64,000 nucleotides of DNA from Sabellastarte sp. h YS-2021. Taxonomy: Eukaryota > Annelida > Polychaeta > Sabellida > Sabellidae. The position numbers and the translations under genes were made by a program. The stretch is from NCBI GenBank assembly GCA_964017235.1, contig OZ024938.1, positions 11,089,454 through 11,153,453 of the forward strand. Direction: 5' to 3'. Numbering within the stretch: the stretch's first letter is position 1; every line of letters starts with the position of its first letter. Positions 13,701 through 24,839 of the stretch are shown in pieces. The notes beneath the pieces are model-generated. The model saw only the letters and a program-made list of their open reading frames with translations, made no database searches and was not told the origin of the DNA.

Positions 13701-16700
13701 GGATCAGTTTTTCCTTCTTGCTTAACTTTCCCATTTCCACCTCTTGTTCTTCTATGTCCCGAGTTAGCTTGCGGGAGATCGACTCATTCTGTATCAAAAG
13801 TAAAATAATAGTATTTCCTTACATTGGATAGTTTACATGAATTATCTTCTTGATAGTGGGACGTGCAATGTGGATCTGTGGATTATCACCCCCATCAAGA
13901 AGGTTTTGTTTTGGGGTTTGTTCATTTGTTTGCTGTGTCAGTCTGTTTATGTGTCATTGTAATTACTACGAATTAATGAGCTTATTTTCATAAAGAAATT
14001 AAGAGCTTTTGGTGTGGGCAAGGCCTGGCCAAAGGAAGAAGGGATTAAATTGTGAGAAATACCCAGATTATATACTTTAGATAACAAAAAATCGCAAATT
14101 TGTCACAGTATCATTTTCAATGAATTTGGGTTTATGGTTGAGATTATCATAGTCATGCTATCCAATGGTGAAGGTTAAAACGAAAAGTAGAACTTGGTCG
14201 AAGTTACAATATAGAGAAGAGGTTTGAGCTCCAGGATGTGCTTTCAGTGCTCACATAGAAAGCACTACTTGTTTAAATATGAGAGTATAAAATTTGTGAA
14301 AACCAGTCAAACCTAAAATGGCTTCTTTCATGATATCTATGATAGTTTTTGTTCTTCCATTACATCAATATTTCCGCCAAATTCACATTAGATGGCATTA
14401 GATTTTTTTAAATATACCTAAAACTTAGCATTTCTTACAAATTTATTTCATTGCACTTAACAATTAGACGAAGGCAAAGAAATAATATTTACGCATTAAT
14501 GTATGCAGAGCTCTAGTTTAGGGATGGGATGTGCATAATTCTATTCACAGAAAGCTATTAGCCTACACATAGCTATTAGCCTACACATAGCTAATTCATG
14601 AATTAATTGTAAGAAAATTGCCAGGCACCTTGACCAGTTTGCAGGGTGTTCTCAGAAAAATCAAGCTTTGTTGATGTCAAAGAATGACAAAGAACATGAT
14701 AGACATCAGGAATTATTTTAATCATGTGACCACACTTTCCCACCTCTTTTGTGCGAAGAGTGGCAAATTGGATATCGCCTTTATTTTGGCAATAAAACAC
14801 AAGGTTTGTGTATTGTATTGGCAAATAAATCACAAAGTTCCAGGCAGATGTTTGTGATTTGTTTACCGATACAATACTCAAACCAAGTCCTCTATTGCTA
14901 TTATAAAGACCAGAACGATTTTAACACAAAAACGTCCATTAATTCAGTCAATACATGTAGTTGTTGTAGGAACTATATCTTTGCTTAATTACAGCCAACC
15001 AGTCTGAGGAACTACTTTTACAATCAGATCCCACGCATTATAATGTACGCTAGCAACGATGCACGGTGATGAGTTTTCCTTCACTGCGCATTTCTGGTCT
15101 TTATAATCTCCTACATTTAGAAATTTTATCATAGTACCTTCTCCAGTGTGTGACCTGGGCATAAGATACAAAACTACTCATTTGTCCAAAGCTAGGTATC
15201 CAAACAATAAGTAAGGGCTCAAATATCAAAATATCAAAAGATATAGCTCTCTGAATATTAATATCCATTGTGAAAGTGTTAATTTCAACGTCATTTCTAG
15301 TGTAACAGTGTTGGAGTTTATTGGTAGAGTTTATTAGTGCTGCAATTTTTAATTGAAAGGAAAACGTTCAATTTAAGGTGACCTTAATCCAAAGGAGACT
15401 TTGTGAAACTTGGCTCTAGTTCCATAGTCAGGCACTGTCTGGAGTCCCTGATTTTAAAATCGGGATGGACTGGGGTCGAAAAGTGACAAATAGGGCAAAG
15501 AAAAATCAATGCATCCCAACATTTGTCATTAGGTTAGGAAATATCCGATTGATCTGGTGACTATAGAGCTTTTGACCCCAAATTATAAGATTTTTATATG
15601 ATCAAACCAACTGCTGATAGGATATGGTCAATTCATATTCCCTACCATATCAATATGTCCACAAAAACAAATCATTGGAGATGGCAAGAATGTGTAGTCA
15701 CAGCAAGTTATTATTTTCATTGAAGTCAATGACAGAAAGTCTCCAACCTAAACCATTTCAATGTTATTAGACATAACAACAGTAGAAGTAATAGAATAAA
15801 TATCAATGAAAATGCATGGACCCATTTTCTTTTCAATCTGTGCCAAAAGTTTATTTCCAGTTAGTGTTATAACCTTTTTCTTATTAGTCCTATTACAAAC
15901 TTGTTAATAATTTAATCATGAAAAAAATACTGAAGTTATATACCTGTACAGCTTCCTCTCGGACCTGTCTAAGCTTCTTCTCTTGCTCTAATCTCTTTGT
16001 CTCATACAATAAGATATCCTCCTTGATGTAGGTCACATAGACTTGGTCCTCTGTAACCCACTTCTTTACACCTGCAATGGCACTCTTCAGATTAGAACAG
16101 GCCTCGGGAATGATCAGAAACAGAGGCATTTCGCCGCAGTCGCACCTCCTCGCGAGTTCGTTACTGGCGAGTCCAAAACTGTGTACTTTTACGCCATTTT
16201 CTGTCTTATAATCCTGGCTCATGGTCCTGATGTTGTTTAAATGCATATTTATTGCCTCGACAAATTCTTTGCTCTTCAGTTCATAATCCAGGGCTGTCTG
16301 GAGGTAAGGATTGCGAGGTCTGGCACTGGTCGAGTTTCTCTTCGGGTTAAAGCTCAGGCAGTAGGCTTGCAGATGCCGGAGTATTCTTGTCATGTCTTCT
16401 AGAGATTCTTCATACCTCTCAGGTATATAGTCAACTATCTTCCTGTAGTAATCCTTAACTGTCTCAGCAGCTTGCATGTCAAAGCGGAAGACTTCGCTTG
16501 GTTCAAGCGTGTAGTCGATGATGGTTTTGATGTCATAGGAAGAGTTGATATAAGTGAGTTCGAATGTATCCATCATGTTTTTCATGGCAGGCATCACCGA
16601 TTTGATGTCCAGTTCAAAGCCCTTACCACCTGTGAATTCTCGTTCCATGTTCTGTGAGCGAAAGAGAAAGGTAAATCATTATAATTTATATCAGATTGGC

Positions 16701-17464
16701 ATAATTGCTTAATTAAAAAGAAGGTCTGTCTGTCCGTCTGTTGGTTACCAGGATTACAGAAATAGTCAAAGCTTCAGTACAGAGGTGAAACAATTATTTA
16801 AAAACATAAAAACAAAGTAAAACTGAAAAGGAAATATCTTCTGATTTATGTAAAAACATAAGTAAACAAAAGGAAATTATTGACTATCATAAATGATGTA
16901 TTTTTAAACAGAAAATAAGGGGGAAGTACTTTTAAGGTAAATCCCAACAAAATACTTGTGACAATAATTAGTTTTGACTAATGATCGCGTGTAAACATTA
17001 TTGCTGCACATCAGCAGTTTGATCTCTTTTTTTTTCAAAATACATCAAATCTATTTAGGTTCCTGCTTTGGAATGTTTTAGGTGAGGTGTTATCATAAAT
17101 TAGACAAAAATGCTCATATATTCTCAAAATATACAATACTTATAATGGTCATATTCTCACGTAAAAAACAATCAAATTTACTGTGTAACTCCGTTATGCT
17201 TAGACACTTACAGTAACCACATTCTCCAATTAGATATACATACTTACATTAACTATATTCTTAATTACATATCAGCATCAACTGAATTTTTGTTTATATA
17301 CTGCTGTTGTGAGACATGGAAACACTTACATTAACTGTATTCTCCACCTCTTCTGCTGAGTTGAGTACTGCCTGTCTCAGGGCTTGCATGGACTTTGGTC
17401 TTTCGTGTTCCATGTCCTCCAGGGACTGGTTCTTTCGGTAAAATGGAAGACTGGTCTGAGCCAT
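7762..17464 (-). CDS. Coiled-coil protein with C-terminal death-domain-like segment, seven coding exons
   Basis: Coding exons, in transcript order: 17464-17330 (exon with 5' UTR to 17529), 16651-15944, 13788-13570, 12023-11787, 11343-11217, 9870-9804 and 8299-7762. Every boundary has AG/GT, and phases run 0,0,0,0,1,2 without conflict, giving 676 residues. The start codon sits in a strong context (CACACCATGG). Residues about 46-281 are a helical domain without recognised motif. Residues about 265-435 are highly charged coiled coil (for example KLSKKEKLIQKKLEAL). Residues about 477-556 fit a death-domain fold: DDWPKLYRSLPF, then VERVFNEKYR, ESLDKWRR and TLKETLVKMNRKDIVDEVE, with conserved W and a final K/R-D-I-x-x-x-E helix. 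A Lys/Arg-rich coiled tail of about 110 residues follows. Such proteins usually act in protein assemblies; the cellular role is not visible. The domain call is by pattern only. Introns carry SINE and MITE insertions. Confidence 0.85.
8380..8640 (-). mobile_element. SINE family B, diverged copy
   Basis: The body reads GGTCATATTGGGACAGGACATCAG, then GAGGTGACAGCCTGTGATTAG and GCTAACCATCAGGCCAGCAAAG, as in the copy at 62936-63079. A second partial unit (GGTCATATTTAAACAGG) follows. It lies in an intron of the coiled-coil gene. Confidence 0.6.
8729..9000 (+). repeat. Interspersed repeat family C
   Basis: The copy starts near GAGCACTCAGAGAGTACATACCTCCGCC and runs through 'TCCAGACAGTGATGTGGATCA' and 'AACAAACAGACAAC' to TTTAGCAGAGGTTAA. 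Relatives are at 17943, 33880, 35395, 44600 and 59083. In the better copies the two ends (CCTCTGCCAAGG and its near complement CTTNGNGGAGG) are inverted. Confidence 0.55.
9046..9345. mobile_element. MITE with CAGTTTCACAAAG ends
   Basis: CCCAGTTTCACAAAG at 9048-9062 faces CTTTGTGAAACTGG at about 9329-9342, and a second inward copy (GCTTTGTGAAACTGAG) sits near 9247-9262. This suggests a nested or tandem right end. Non-coding. Confidence 0.6.
9547..9638. mobile_element. 92-bp MITE, GGGCCTGTTTC/GAAACCAGCCC ends
   Basis: GGGCCTGTTTCGCAAAAGG is matched in inverse by CCCTTTGTGAAACCAGCCCC, making one short, nearly complete element related to the one at 9046-9345. Confidence 0.6.
10258..10700 (+). 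pseudogene. CR1/L2-like LINE remnant, RT C-terminus
   Basis: The sequence reads in broken frames as the C-terminal part of a non-LTR reverse transcriptase: LARIVTNTTRYSH, LKSLHWLPVQQRSVFKTA, a stop, then HRGYPKYFSDFL, GEVLEVPQ and LKAYLFTKAYPP-like text. Stops and shifts show it is dead. It lies in an intron of the coiled-coil gene and runs toward a poly-C tract. It is close in type to the minus-strand remnant at 21610-22019. Confidence 0.7.
10719..10740. repeat. Poly-C tract, 22 nt
   Basis: An uninterrupted run of C follows GTGTGTAA. Its length may be unreliable in assembly. Confidence 0.9.
12113..12330 (+). mobile_element. SINE family A-like, old copy
   Basis: A degenerate tRNA-like head (CCTCTGAGGCCAGTGGTTCGAA with a clear B box) is followed by the usual body (GGTTGATACTTGCC, TTTACAGTGTAGAC, CTGGTTTCCTCTCC) and a CCCAAATAAACC tail. 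It lies in an intron. Confidence 0.65.
12640..13330 (+). repeat. Degenerate tandem repeat, ~140-bp unit rich in TGACCT
   Basis: About five diverged units each contain GTGACCTTGA(C/T), a 'GGxTATATxTxGGAA' block, AAGGTGxAGGAA and 'ATGGTGTGACCTTGATTT'. The TGACCTTGACC half-sites recur at about 12880, 13020 and 13040. This is intronic satellite DNA. Confidence 0.6.
14553..14588. repeat. Two 18-bp direct repeats
   Basis: AGCTATTAGCCTACACAT is repeated exactly twice head to tail, in an intron of the coiled-coil gene. Confidence 0.85.
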
Positions 17465-17572
17465 GGTGTGAAGTGGATAGTGACCAAGGTCATAACACAA
17501 AGTACTGGTCAGCAATATAGGATGGACGGCTGAAAAAGAATAAGTATTCGATTTATTGGTGTTTATATTAAA

Positions 17573-17795
17573 CAGGGCCAAAAGGGGTTTCAGTCTACTA
17601 ACACGAGCCGCAAAGCTATCAGAGACACAAGTAGTGCACTGAAGTGGTCACCCAGCCCAGTACTAATGTAGGTCATTGAAGCTTTAATTTAGTGGAGAGA
17701 CAGGTACTCACTACCCCACAATTCATGAAAGTCTGAAGACAAAAAAAAAGTGATTCCTAAAAGCGCATGTGTCACTAGAGCTCGCTTTTAAAAAT
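17573..17795 (-). mobile_element. 5S-rRNA-derived SINE, copy 1
   Basis: Read on the minus strand, the copy contains the 3' half of a 5S rRNA-like sequence: a leader with GAATTGTGG, then CATTAGTACTGGGCTGGGTGACCAC, which recalls the 5S internal promoter block TAGTACTTGGATGGGAGACC, and the tail GTGCACTACTTGTGTCTC. It sits immediately upstream of the coiled-coil gene's first identified exon. Confidence 0.7.
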
Positions 17796-17942
17796 TATTC
17801 AAGGAATGCAATGGGAAAACTAAATATATCAGTAATAAAGCTGCCAATATTATTATATGAATGTGAAGTGGGAGTAAATCAGCACTTGTTTACACATTGT
17901 AATGCTATGTATCCATGGTAACTGGTGCCCAGAAATACAAAT

Positions 17943-18235
17943 AAAGTACAAGAGCACTTGGACAGTGCAGACCTCTGCCAAGGCATGTTGAGTTTATATC
18001 GGAACGTCTTTTTTTTCTAAAGCAAAACGACTGAATAATAACTAAAAGTGAAAATGTGGATGTTTGATATTTTTTGTATACAGATAGTGATCTGGATCTA
18101 AGTTGGGTCAAAACTCATCTTCTCATATTTTTTCATGAACACCCAACCAGTAGTATTAGCGTAATCTTACTACCAAACATAAATGGTAATGAATGTAATA
18201 CCTTCTTGTTGGAGGAAATAGCCTGGTCTGTAAAT
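17943..18235 (+). repeat. Interspersed repeat family C
   Basis: The copy begins AGTACAAGAGCACTTGGACA, then GCAGACCTCTGCCAAGGCATG. It has ACAGATAGTGATCTGGATC in the middle and ends near CCTTCTTGTTGGAGGA, inversely related to its start. Confidence 0.6.
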
Positions 18236-18303
18236 CTAGATATTTAGGTCGAATTTGTCATATTGTGGATAATATATTTTAATATGTTGAAGAACAACAT
18301 TGG

Positions 18304-18531
18304 AGGGGCCATGGTGGCAGAGTGGTAACACTCTCGCCTCCCACCTCTGGGGCCGGGGTTCGGTTCCCGGCACGGACTCAAGTGGGAAAGCTGGTAGTTG
18401 CTTGCCATTGGTCGGCAGTTTACAGTACAGAACCCTGACGAACTGTATGTACTGGTTTCCTCTGCCCTTCCAACTACCCATCTGATATGACCTGTACAAT
18501 GTTGAAAGTGACGTAAAACCCCAAATAAATA
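18304..18531 (+). mobile_element. SINE family A, full copy with 14-bp target duplication
   Basis: The best plus-strand example. GGGGCCATGGTGGCAGAGTGG holds a Pol III A-box-like block and GGGGTTCGGTTCCC a B box. A body of about 150 bp follows and the tail is CCCCAAATAAATAA. The flanks AAGAACAACATTGG at 18290-18303 and 18532-18545 are exact duplications. The head is tRNA-derived but is not a tRNA gene. Confidence 0.92.
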
Positions 18532-18545
18532 AAGAACAACATTGG

Positions 18546-19698
18546 TCTTAGTTACCATTTTACCATATTAGAATTTAAAATTTCATTATATGGACACTTT
18601 TTGCAACACACCCCTTCCTTCTCATTTCCGTGTGCTCCTCTCAATCAGAAATATCGATCAGTCTGTCCAGAGAAATTTGTAAACAGGGCATTACATCAAA
18701 CACCCAAAAATACAAACAATAAACAGAAATCCAATATTATAATAGAATATCTATTCACATCTGTGTACATAATCTAACTAATGAGCTTTAAGCATCATTG
18801 GCACTAAACAGTATCGGGTTTATCTCTGAAGCAGCACATTATAGAATGGTTTTGTTGTTATACCAAACAATGGCAGTCCATACAGTTCCATTTAATAACT
18901 TGACTTAACAGCTGTGAAAATATCCAATATATCTGAACAAGTATTCTTATAGATTGTCAACTGTGAGTTCATTGGGACCAATCAATTAGGGGACAAAACC
19001 ATTTAGCAATTGCTTGTTATATTATTGTGTGTTACTGTGGAGATGTTAGTTGCAGGGTGCTTTGTTTATAAACAGGTTTATCATATGAATATATAAGTAT
19101 AATGGTTCTTTTGTGACATAGACCAGAAAATATAGTCGTCTAGTTTCTCTCAAATTCTCCTGATTTGGCGCTAACAGGAAGATATTAAATAAGACACATT
19201 GACACATTGCCAAGGTGGTTAACCTATTAAACAAAGGTGTTTTTATTATTATTGCTCACTGCTCATTGTCAGACATTTTCCTCAAAAACTAAATGATTAA
19301 TTTTCACCATATCAAAGGCTTGACCGCGATCAATATTTAGTTTTACAAAAGATTGAAGCCCTCAATGACCTGTGGGTTAGTAATTTGACAATTAATTTAT
19401 TGGTTGTCTGATCTGTTATCATCAGGTTATGGGCAGTTCATGACATCATACATGATCCAATGAGGCTCTGTCCTGGTACAACTATAGCTGTTGAAAGAGA
19501 CATAAAACCATAACTTTGACCTTTGACCCTGTTTTATAAGTTTATTAAGTATGGAAATTATGCACCCTTTAAGTATTAACTAGATTGTGAACAATATGTC
19601 TATTACGCCTATTCCAATATTGTGTTTGCTTCCCATCCACCCCAAAAAATGCAATCCTAAGCATAATTGTGTGTGTCTTTCGAGGTTGAGAGTGTAGT
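18546..19698. other. Intergenic, nothing recognised
   Basis: AT-rich DNA with no convincing exon, RNA or repeat boundary. Confidence 0.3.
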
Positions 19699-19710
19699 CA
19701 AGGCAATTGT

Positions 19711-19942
19711 ATTTATTTATTTGGGGTTTTACGTCACTTTCAACACTGTACAGGTTATATCACGATGGGTAGTTGGAAGGGCAGAGGAAACCAGTACATA
19801 CAGTTCATCAGGGCTGTGTACTGTAAACCGCTGACCAATGGCAAGCAACTACCAGCTTTCCCACTTGAGGCCGTGCCGGGAACCAAACCCCGGCCTCAGA
19901 GGTGGGAGGCGAGAACGCTACCACTCTGCCACCGTGGCCCCT
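19711..19942 (-). mobile_element. SINE family A with target duplication
   Basis: A full-length minus copy. The flanks CAAGGCAATTGT (19699-19710) and CAAGGCACTTGT (19943-19954) are 12-bp duplications with one mismatch. Confidence 0.88.
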
Positions 19943-20149
19943 CAAGGCACTTGTCATGATTCTTTTCATTTTAAATACCTTTTTGATTGACCATTTTAGT
20001 CCCGAGTAAACTCTTCAATCCGGCAGCTGAGACTTATCTTAAAATGTGCTACAACTTATCTTTGTAGTACTTTAGCAACTACAATCAGGCAAGGTTGGGT
20101 TCCTTCTAAAAACAGTGCTTTCTTATTAATGTTTGTATTTTTACTGTTT

Positions 20150-20365
20150 CTTTGTTTTTGTCACGTTCAACACTGCACAGGTCATATGACGATGGGTAGT
20201 TTTGTTGGCAGAGTAAAAAGGTACATACAGTTGGTCAAAGTTCTGAAATTTAAACTGCCAACTCTGGGCAAGTAACTACCAACTTTTCAACATAAGATCC
20301 GGAGTTTGAACCGCCAACCTCAGAGGTGGAGCGAGGGTGTTACCACTTTGCCACCGTGGCCCCTT
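20150..20365 (-). mobile_element. SINE family A, diverged copy
   Basis: The same body in reverse (CACTGCACAGGTCATATGACG, then TACATACAGTTGGTCAAAG and CCACTTTGCCACCGTGGCCCC) with many substitutions, so it is older than its neighbour at 19711. Confidence 0.8.
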
Positions 20366-20700
20366 TTAGTCGACTACTAGAGGGTTCATATTTCTGTTCT
20401 GTTGATTTTTTTTTTTCAAATGTTCACAATTTCAGAATGGTATGGAGAAGTTTCTCTTTTATAATTTTGTTGACTTTGACGACCTTCTCGGCTTATAAAG
20501 TATATTATGGACAACCGTCATTTTTATAATGTAGTCGACTTTGTTGACACTGTCAACTGCGTCGACCATGTTGACTTTAAGAAATAATTTATTTTTCATT
20601 GTGTCAATTTTATCGACCTTGTCGACTAAAATAAAATATTACTTCACCTTTTTATTTTGAAATTTTGGTCATTTTGTCAACTGTATCGACTGTAGACTGT
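20366..20700. repeat. Cluster of GTCGAC / TTGAC motifs
   Basis: GTCGAC or a close variant (GTTGAC, TCGACC, GTCAAC) recurs about every 12-25 bp: GTCGACTACT, TTGACTTTGACGACC, GTCGACTTTGTTGACACTG, CGTCGACCATGTTGAC and CGACCTTGTCGAC. It looks like a decayed short-period satellite. Confidence 0.5.
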
Positions 20701-21399
20701 GTACCAAAATGCTTGCAGATTTTATGTTAATATGTCATTATCAATATTTATTCATCTCTTTTATGTTTTGATTACCACATTTCTACTTCACTCAGGGGTA
20801 TTTAGCAATTCAACCAAAGATTCATATATATGTTGTGATGCTTTAAATTTCCAGGATATTAAAAATATAAGATTACCTGCTTAATGTTTATATAATCCAC
20901 TTGTTTGTTTTATAAACATTTTAAAGCGACTGGTATTATGTAACGGAGTACCTTCCAACCACAACACTGTAAAATTTATCCATGCCAACAAACTTTGTAT
21001 TTTAAGCCCATTCTTTGACCCATATATATTTTATATGTAAAGAGTTATCTCACAATTGACCTTTTCACTTGGAGGTCAGAATACTGAAACCTTCATGGTA
21101 AAACTACACGAATTACTGAAGCTCAGAAGAAAACATTTTCTTTGTTTCCATAACATTCATTTCTTGAACATCTAATTTTTAAAATCAGTTTTAGGAATTT
21201 TCTCAAACTGAAACCCAACAGTATGGTGCTTACCATAAGCTTAATTGGACTCAGCAAAAAAAAAAGAATGTATAGGTTTCACCTGAAATTATACAATGAA
21301 AAAACAAAACAAAATATAAGTATGTTTTTTTTCTGTAGAGCTCAGTGAAGATTCCCCATTATTGCCTGAAGTGTATGTTTCGATCTACACAGTTCACCA
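20701..21399. other. Intergenic, nothing recognised
   Basis: AT-rich DNA without supportable features. Confidence 0.3.
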
Positions 21400-22620
21400 T
21401 TTGTGAGGTCAATATATGCTGTATTTTTAGAATGTAACAGAACATCTCTATGTATGTGAATGGGGTTTCAATATTTTATTTGTGAATGTGATTTCACATA
21501 TAGCAATGTGATTTGTACAAAGTAAACATTTCTACCTGTAAATCAGATTTGCTATTTGCCATATGTAAATATCATTTGCCATATTGTATTCTATCATCAT
21601 TCCATAGCTATTGCCAAGTCCAATACCAAAGAGACGCCAGTTAAAGTATTTCGGGAAAGCCAACTTAGAACAGACCTCATCAGGTAAATCATTCAAAACT
21701 GTAGGAGCATGAAAAGCAAAGCTGTGGCCAAATGTGTTGTTGGATTTATGTACACAGATGGATAGAACTGAGGAACCTCCAAGAACCTTTTATCTGGACA
21801 GTTGTATCTTGTACTGTATCTTACACAACAAGTAGACAAAAGACAACCAAAGTAACTGGGATGACCACTGTGAAGAAACTTGTAAACTAAAGTGGCAGTT
21901 TTGAAGATACAGAGAGCCAATTCAATTGAAAGCCAATGGAGTTGTTTGAGAATAGGAGATAACTGTATACGTGTATTTGTTACAGTTTGTGAATGTAATA
22001 TGTGAATGTAATTTACCATTTCCTATATGCAATTGTGATTTGCCATTTTCTAAATATAAATGTGATATGCTATTTGCTATAGACAGATAGATAGATAATA
22101 TATTTTTGTGTCACATGTTGTACATTATCAATTTATAAAAGTTCAGAGATGTGCTAACACCCAGCCTAAGAAGATTTATGAGACACAATAGCAACTTTAC
22201 TATTAACAGGAATACATACATCAACTAAGGACATTTGAGGATATATTTTGCACTTAAATTTACAATGGATGTTACATGTCAATGTGTTTTGCCATATGTG
22301 AATGTGATTTACATTTTGCTACATACCAATGTGATTTGTTATTTGCCACATAAAATGTTATTTGCCATATGTGTGAATATCATTTACCACTTCCTATATG
22401 TAAATATGATTTGCCATTTGTTAAATATAAACGTAATTTCTCTATTTGTTATGTGTGAATGTGATTTGCCATTTGCTATATATAAATTTGATTTGCAATT
22501 TGCTATATAAAAATACAATTTGCCATTGTTGTACGGGAATGTAATTTGGCAAATCTGAATATGACTTGTCAAGTGTTACATGTGAATGCTGTATCTGTCA
22601 ATTTAAATTTGTGTTAGTGA
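21400..22620. repeat. Degenerate minisatellite, ATTTGCCAT..TGTGAAT unit
   Basis: Dozens of imperfect units of about 20-24 bp of the form GTGATTTGCCATTTGCTATATGTAAAT run from about 21430 to 21600 and from 21970 to 22600. Long chance open frames on both strands (for example 22235-22510) come from this repeat and should not be read as proteins. A LINE relic interrupts it. Confidence 0.75.
21610..22019 (-). pseudogene. CR1/L2-like LINE remnant, RT C-terminus
   Basis: The minus strand reads ILKQLHWLSIELALCIFKTA, LVYKFLHSGHPSYFG, RYNCPDKRFLEVPQF and then FGHSFAFHAPTVLNDLP-like text across a frame change. This is the C-terminal end of a non-LTR reverse transcriptase. It is truncated at the 5' side and interrupts the ATTTGCC minisatellite. 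Confidence 0.72.
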
Positions 22621-23240
22621 GATTTACTTTTTATGTTTGCATAAACTGGCTTTTGAAATTTTACACTTACGAAAGCGCAAAGTCTCAATTCACAATAAAA
22701 AGAATTGCCTGTTCTCAATCGCACTGATGGAAACAGAGAGTTAAAGGGAAAAATTATTTCACAACAAAGAGTAATATTACTGTTAATTGAATATTTCTCT
22801 TTTGTGGAGAGGAAAAGTAAAGCATTGATGAGAATTTAATGATTGTCCTGGGAAGGGATGCAACTGTGTAATAGATGGATCTTTCTGAAGTAGTTTTATA
22901 ACTTGTCTTAAGTCCTTTTAATTAAAGGTGAACCTTTGTGAAGCTCTTAATAAAACTAAGGTGGAAATTCATTCATAATTGGTTTATATATAACAAATAA
23001 GAGAGTATTAGTAGAACTAATCAGGAAGAAACACATAAAGAAAACAAAAAAGTAAATAGATAAAATATCAGTGATATATTGGAAATATATACGTTTCCAT
23101 TATTTAAACATTGAAGAACTCCTTTGAAGTCAAGGAACATTTACAAAAGAACTTGAAAAAAATGGCATACTGTAACAATGGAAAGTTTTAGTGGTCATTT
23201 ATTTTTGCATTTTAACTTTAAAATTTCTGTATCAAACAAT
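22621..23240. other. Intergenic, nothing recognised
   Basis: AT-rich. A short fragment resembling the CTTTGTGAA MITE end lies near 22925-22960. Confidence 0.3.
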
Positions 23241-23245
23241 TCAAG

Positions 23246-23455
23246 GGGGCCATGGTGGCGTGTAGGTAACAAACTCGCCTCCCACTTCTGACCCCGAACC
23301 ATATGTGGATAAGTTGGTAGTTGCTTACCGATGGTGGGCAGGTTACAGTACAGACCCTTGAGCAATTTTATGTACTGGTTTCCTCTGTCAATAAAACTAC
23401 CCATTGTGATATGACCCATACAGTGTTGAAAGCGACATTAAAATCCAAATAAACC
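23246..23455 (+). mobile_element. SINE family A, diverged copy
   Basis: GGGGGCCATGGTGGCGTGTAGG head, TAGTTGCTTACCGATGG body and an ATCCAAATAAACC tail. Confidence 0.8.
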
Positions 23456-23480
23456 AAATAAAACTTTCAAAGCCTTATAT

Positions 23481-23547
23481 TGGTGCCTTAGTTAGAAGGT
23501 AATCTGCAAGATAAGATCTAGCAGATTACCTTCTAACTAAGGCACCA
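23481..23547. repeat. Perfect 27-bp inverted repeat with 13-nt loop
   Basis: The arms 23481-23507 and 23521-23547 are exact reverse complements (TGGTGCC...ATCTGC / GCAGAT...GGCACCA). The loop is 23508-23520. It lies just downstream of a SINE. It would fold into a strong hairpin. Confidence 0.95.
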
Positions 23548-24839
23548 TTATATCCTCCAGCCACCAGTTGCCGCGCATCCAGCAGAAAATGCAACATTAA
23601 GCAATTAATTGGCCTCACATGTTTCAATAAACTATTGATGTATATCTTTAAAATAGCTTTCAAATTTGGAACCAAAAAAAAAAGAAATTATTTTCATTAT
23701 TGCTTATCATGTTTTGAATCTATCGCACCTGGAAACGACACTTCCTATTACCATGCATCTGAAGAATTGTATTTAGAAATTATTATATCATAAAGTCCAA
23801 CTTCAAAGCAAATATTGAAGGAACATGTTTAAGTTTATAGGATTAATTCCATATATGATACATGCGTGGTTGTATGTTCTACATGGACTAAATTTAGGCA
23901 ATTTGATTTTGGGGTTATATATTCTACATGAACTGAATTTAGTCAATTTATGATCATTTTTATTTAATACCTGCTTGAAGCAGATTTCTCGGTACAAACT
24001 TGAAAGAAACGCGAATCAATTAATCAACAGGGAGTGCCTGAGGGAGCACAATCCACCGCCTATCCAGAACTGAATATTGACAGAATACCACAATGCAGAT
24101 TATAGATCATCTTGTGGAGGACTTGTCCAGCTGTAGACCCCCACCTTGTGTGAGAATAAGACCCCAATACAATTAATAGTGTCTGAATCACAGAGCAGAC
24201 ACCTAAAGCCATTATCTGGAGTCTCTGTGCCTTAGGCGGACTCCTCCTTTATTGAAAGTATGATCCAATCCAATCTCAAACACTTTTTGAGTTCTTCGGT
24301 CACACGTTTCCTTACGAGTCATGGTCTACAACAGAACAGTGGCCTGTAAATCAAAGACTTCATTCTGATAATGAATTTGTTAGCTCTTACTTAACTCTAA
24401 ATTAGCAAACTATTGTATAAATCTAAGCCTCAGTTAGTTTACTGTTGGTTAAATTTTTCGTAAAACCCCTCAAATTTTAAGATAACTCAGAGGCCCTGTC
24501 GATATGAATAAGTTAGGTAAACCCTCAGTTCTTAACATCCAACTAACTACAAACTTATCAATATTGTATAAAACAAAGTTACTGAAGTGTTGTTTTTTAA
24601 TAAGATGATATGTAATTTATCTAAGTTTTACCTAAATTTTAACATGATTGAGACATTTCAATTAAACATTTATGATCTGGAGGAAATCTCTTATGGCAAT
24701 GTAATGACTACTGACAGTGTAAGTAAAAGTGTCTCTGTGTTGTAATTAGGTTAATATTTTATAATGTTTCCACTTCCAGGCTTTGTTTGGTTGTGATTCA
24801 GTTTACTTCGTGTATTGGTAGGATACCTTCATGGGGATT
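23548..24839. other. Intergenic, nothing recognised
   Basis: No supportable gene. A local repeat (TATATTCTACATG-AACT-AATTTAG and TATGTTCTACATGGACTAAATTTAG) occurs twice near 23870-23945. Confidence 0.3.

Noticed and set aside
18304..18375. Possible tRNA gene (A box and B box present)
   Set aside because: The same head occurs about 13 times with a constant non-tRNA body, AATAAA-type tail and target duplications. It is a SINE head; no cloverleaf with an anticodon stem was convincing.
22235..22572. Overlapping open frames on both strands
   Set aside because: Produced by the ATTTGCCAT minisatellite, whose unit lacks stops in several frames.
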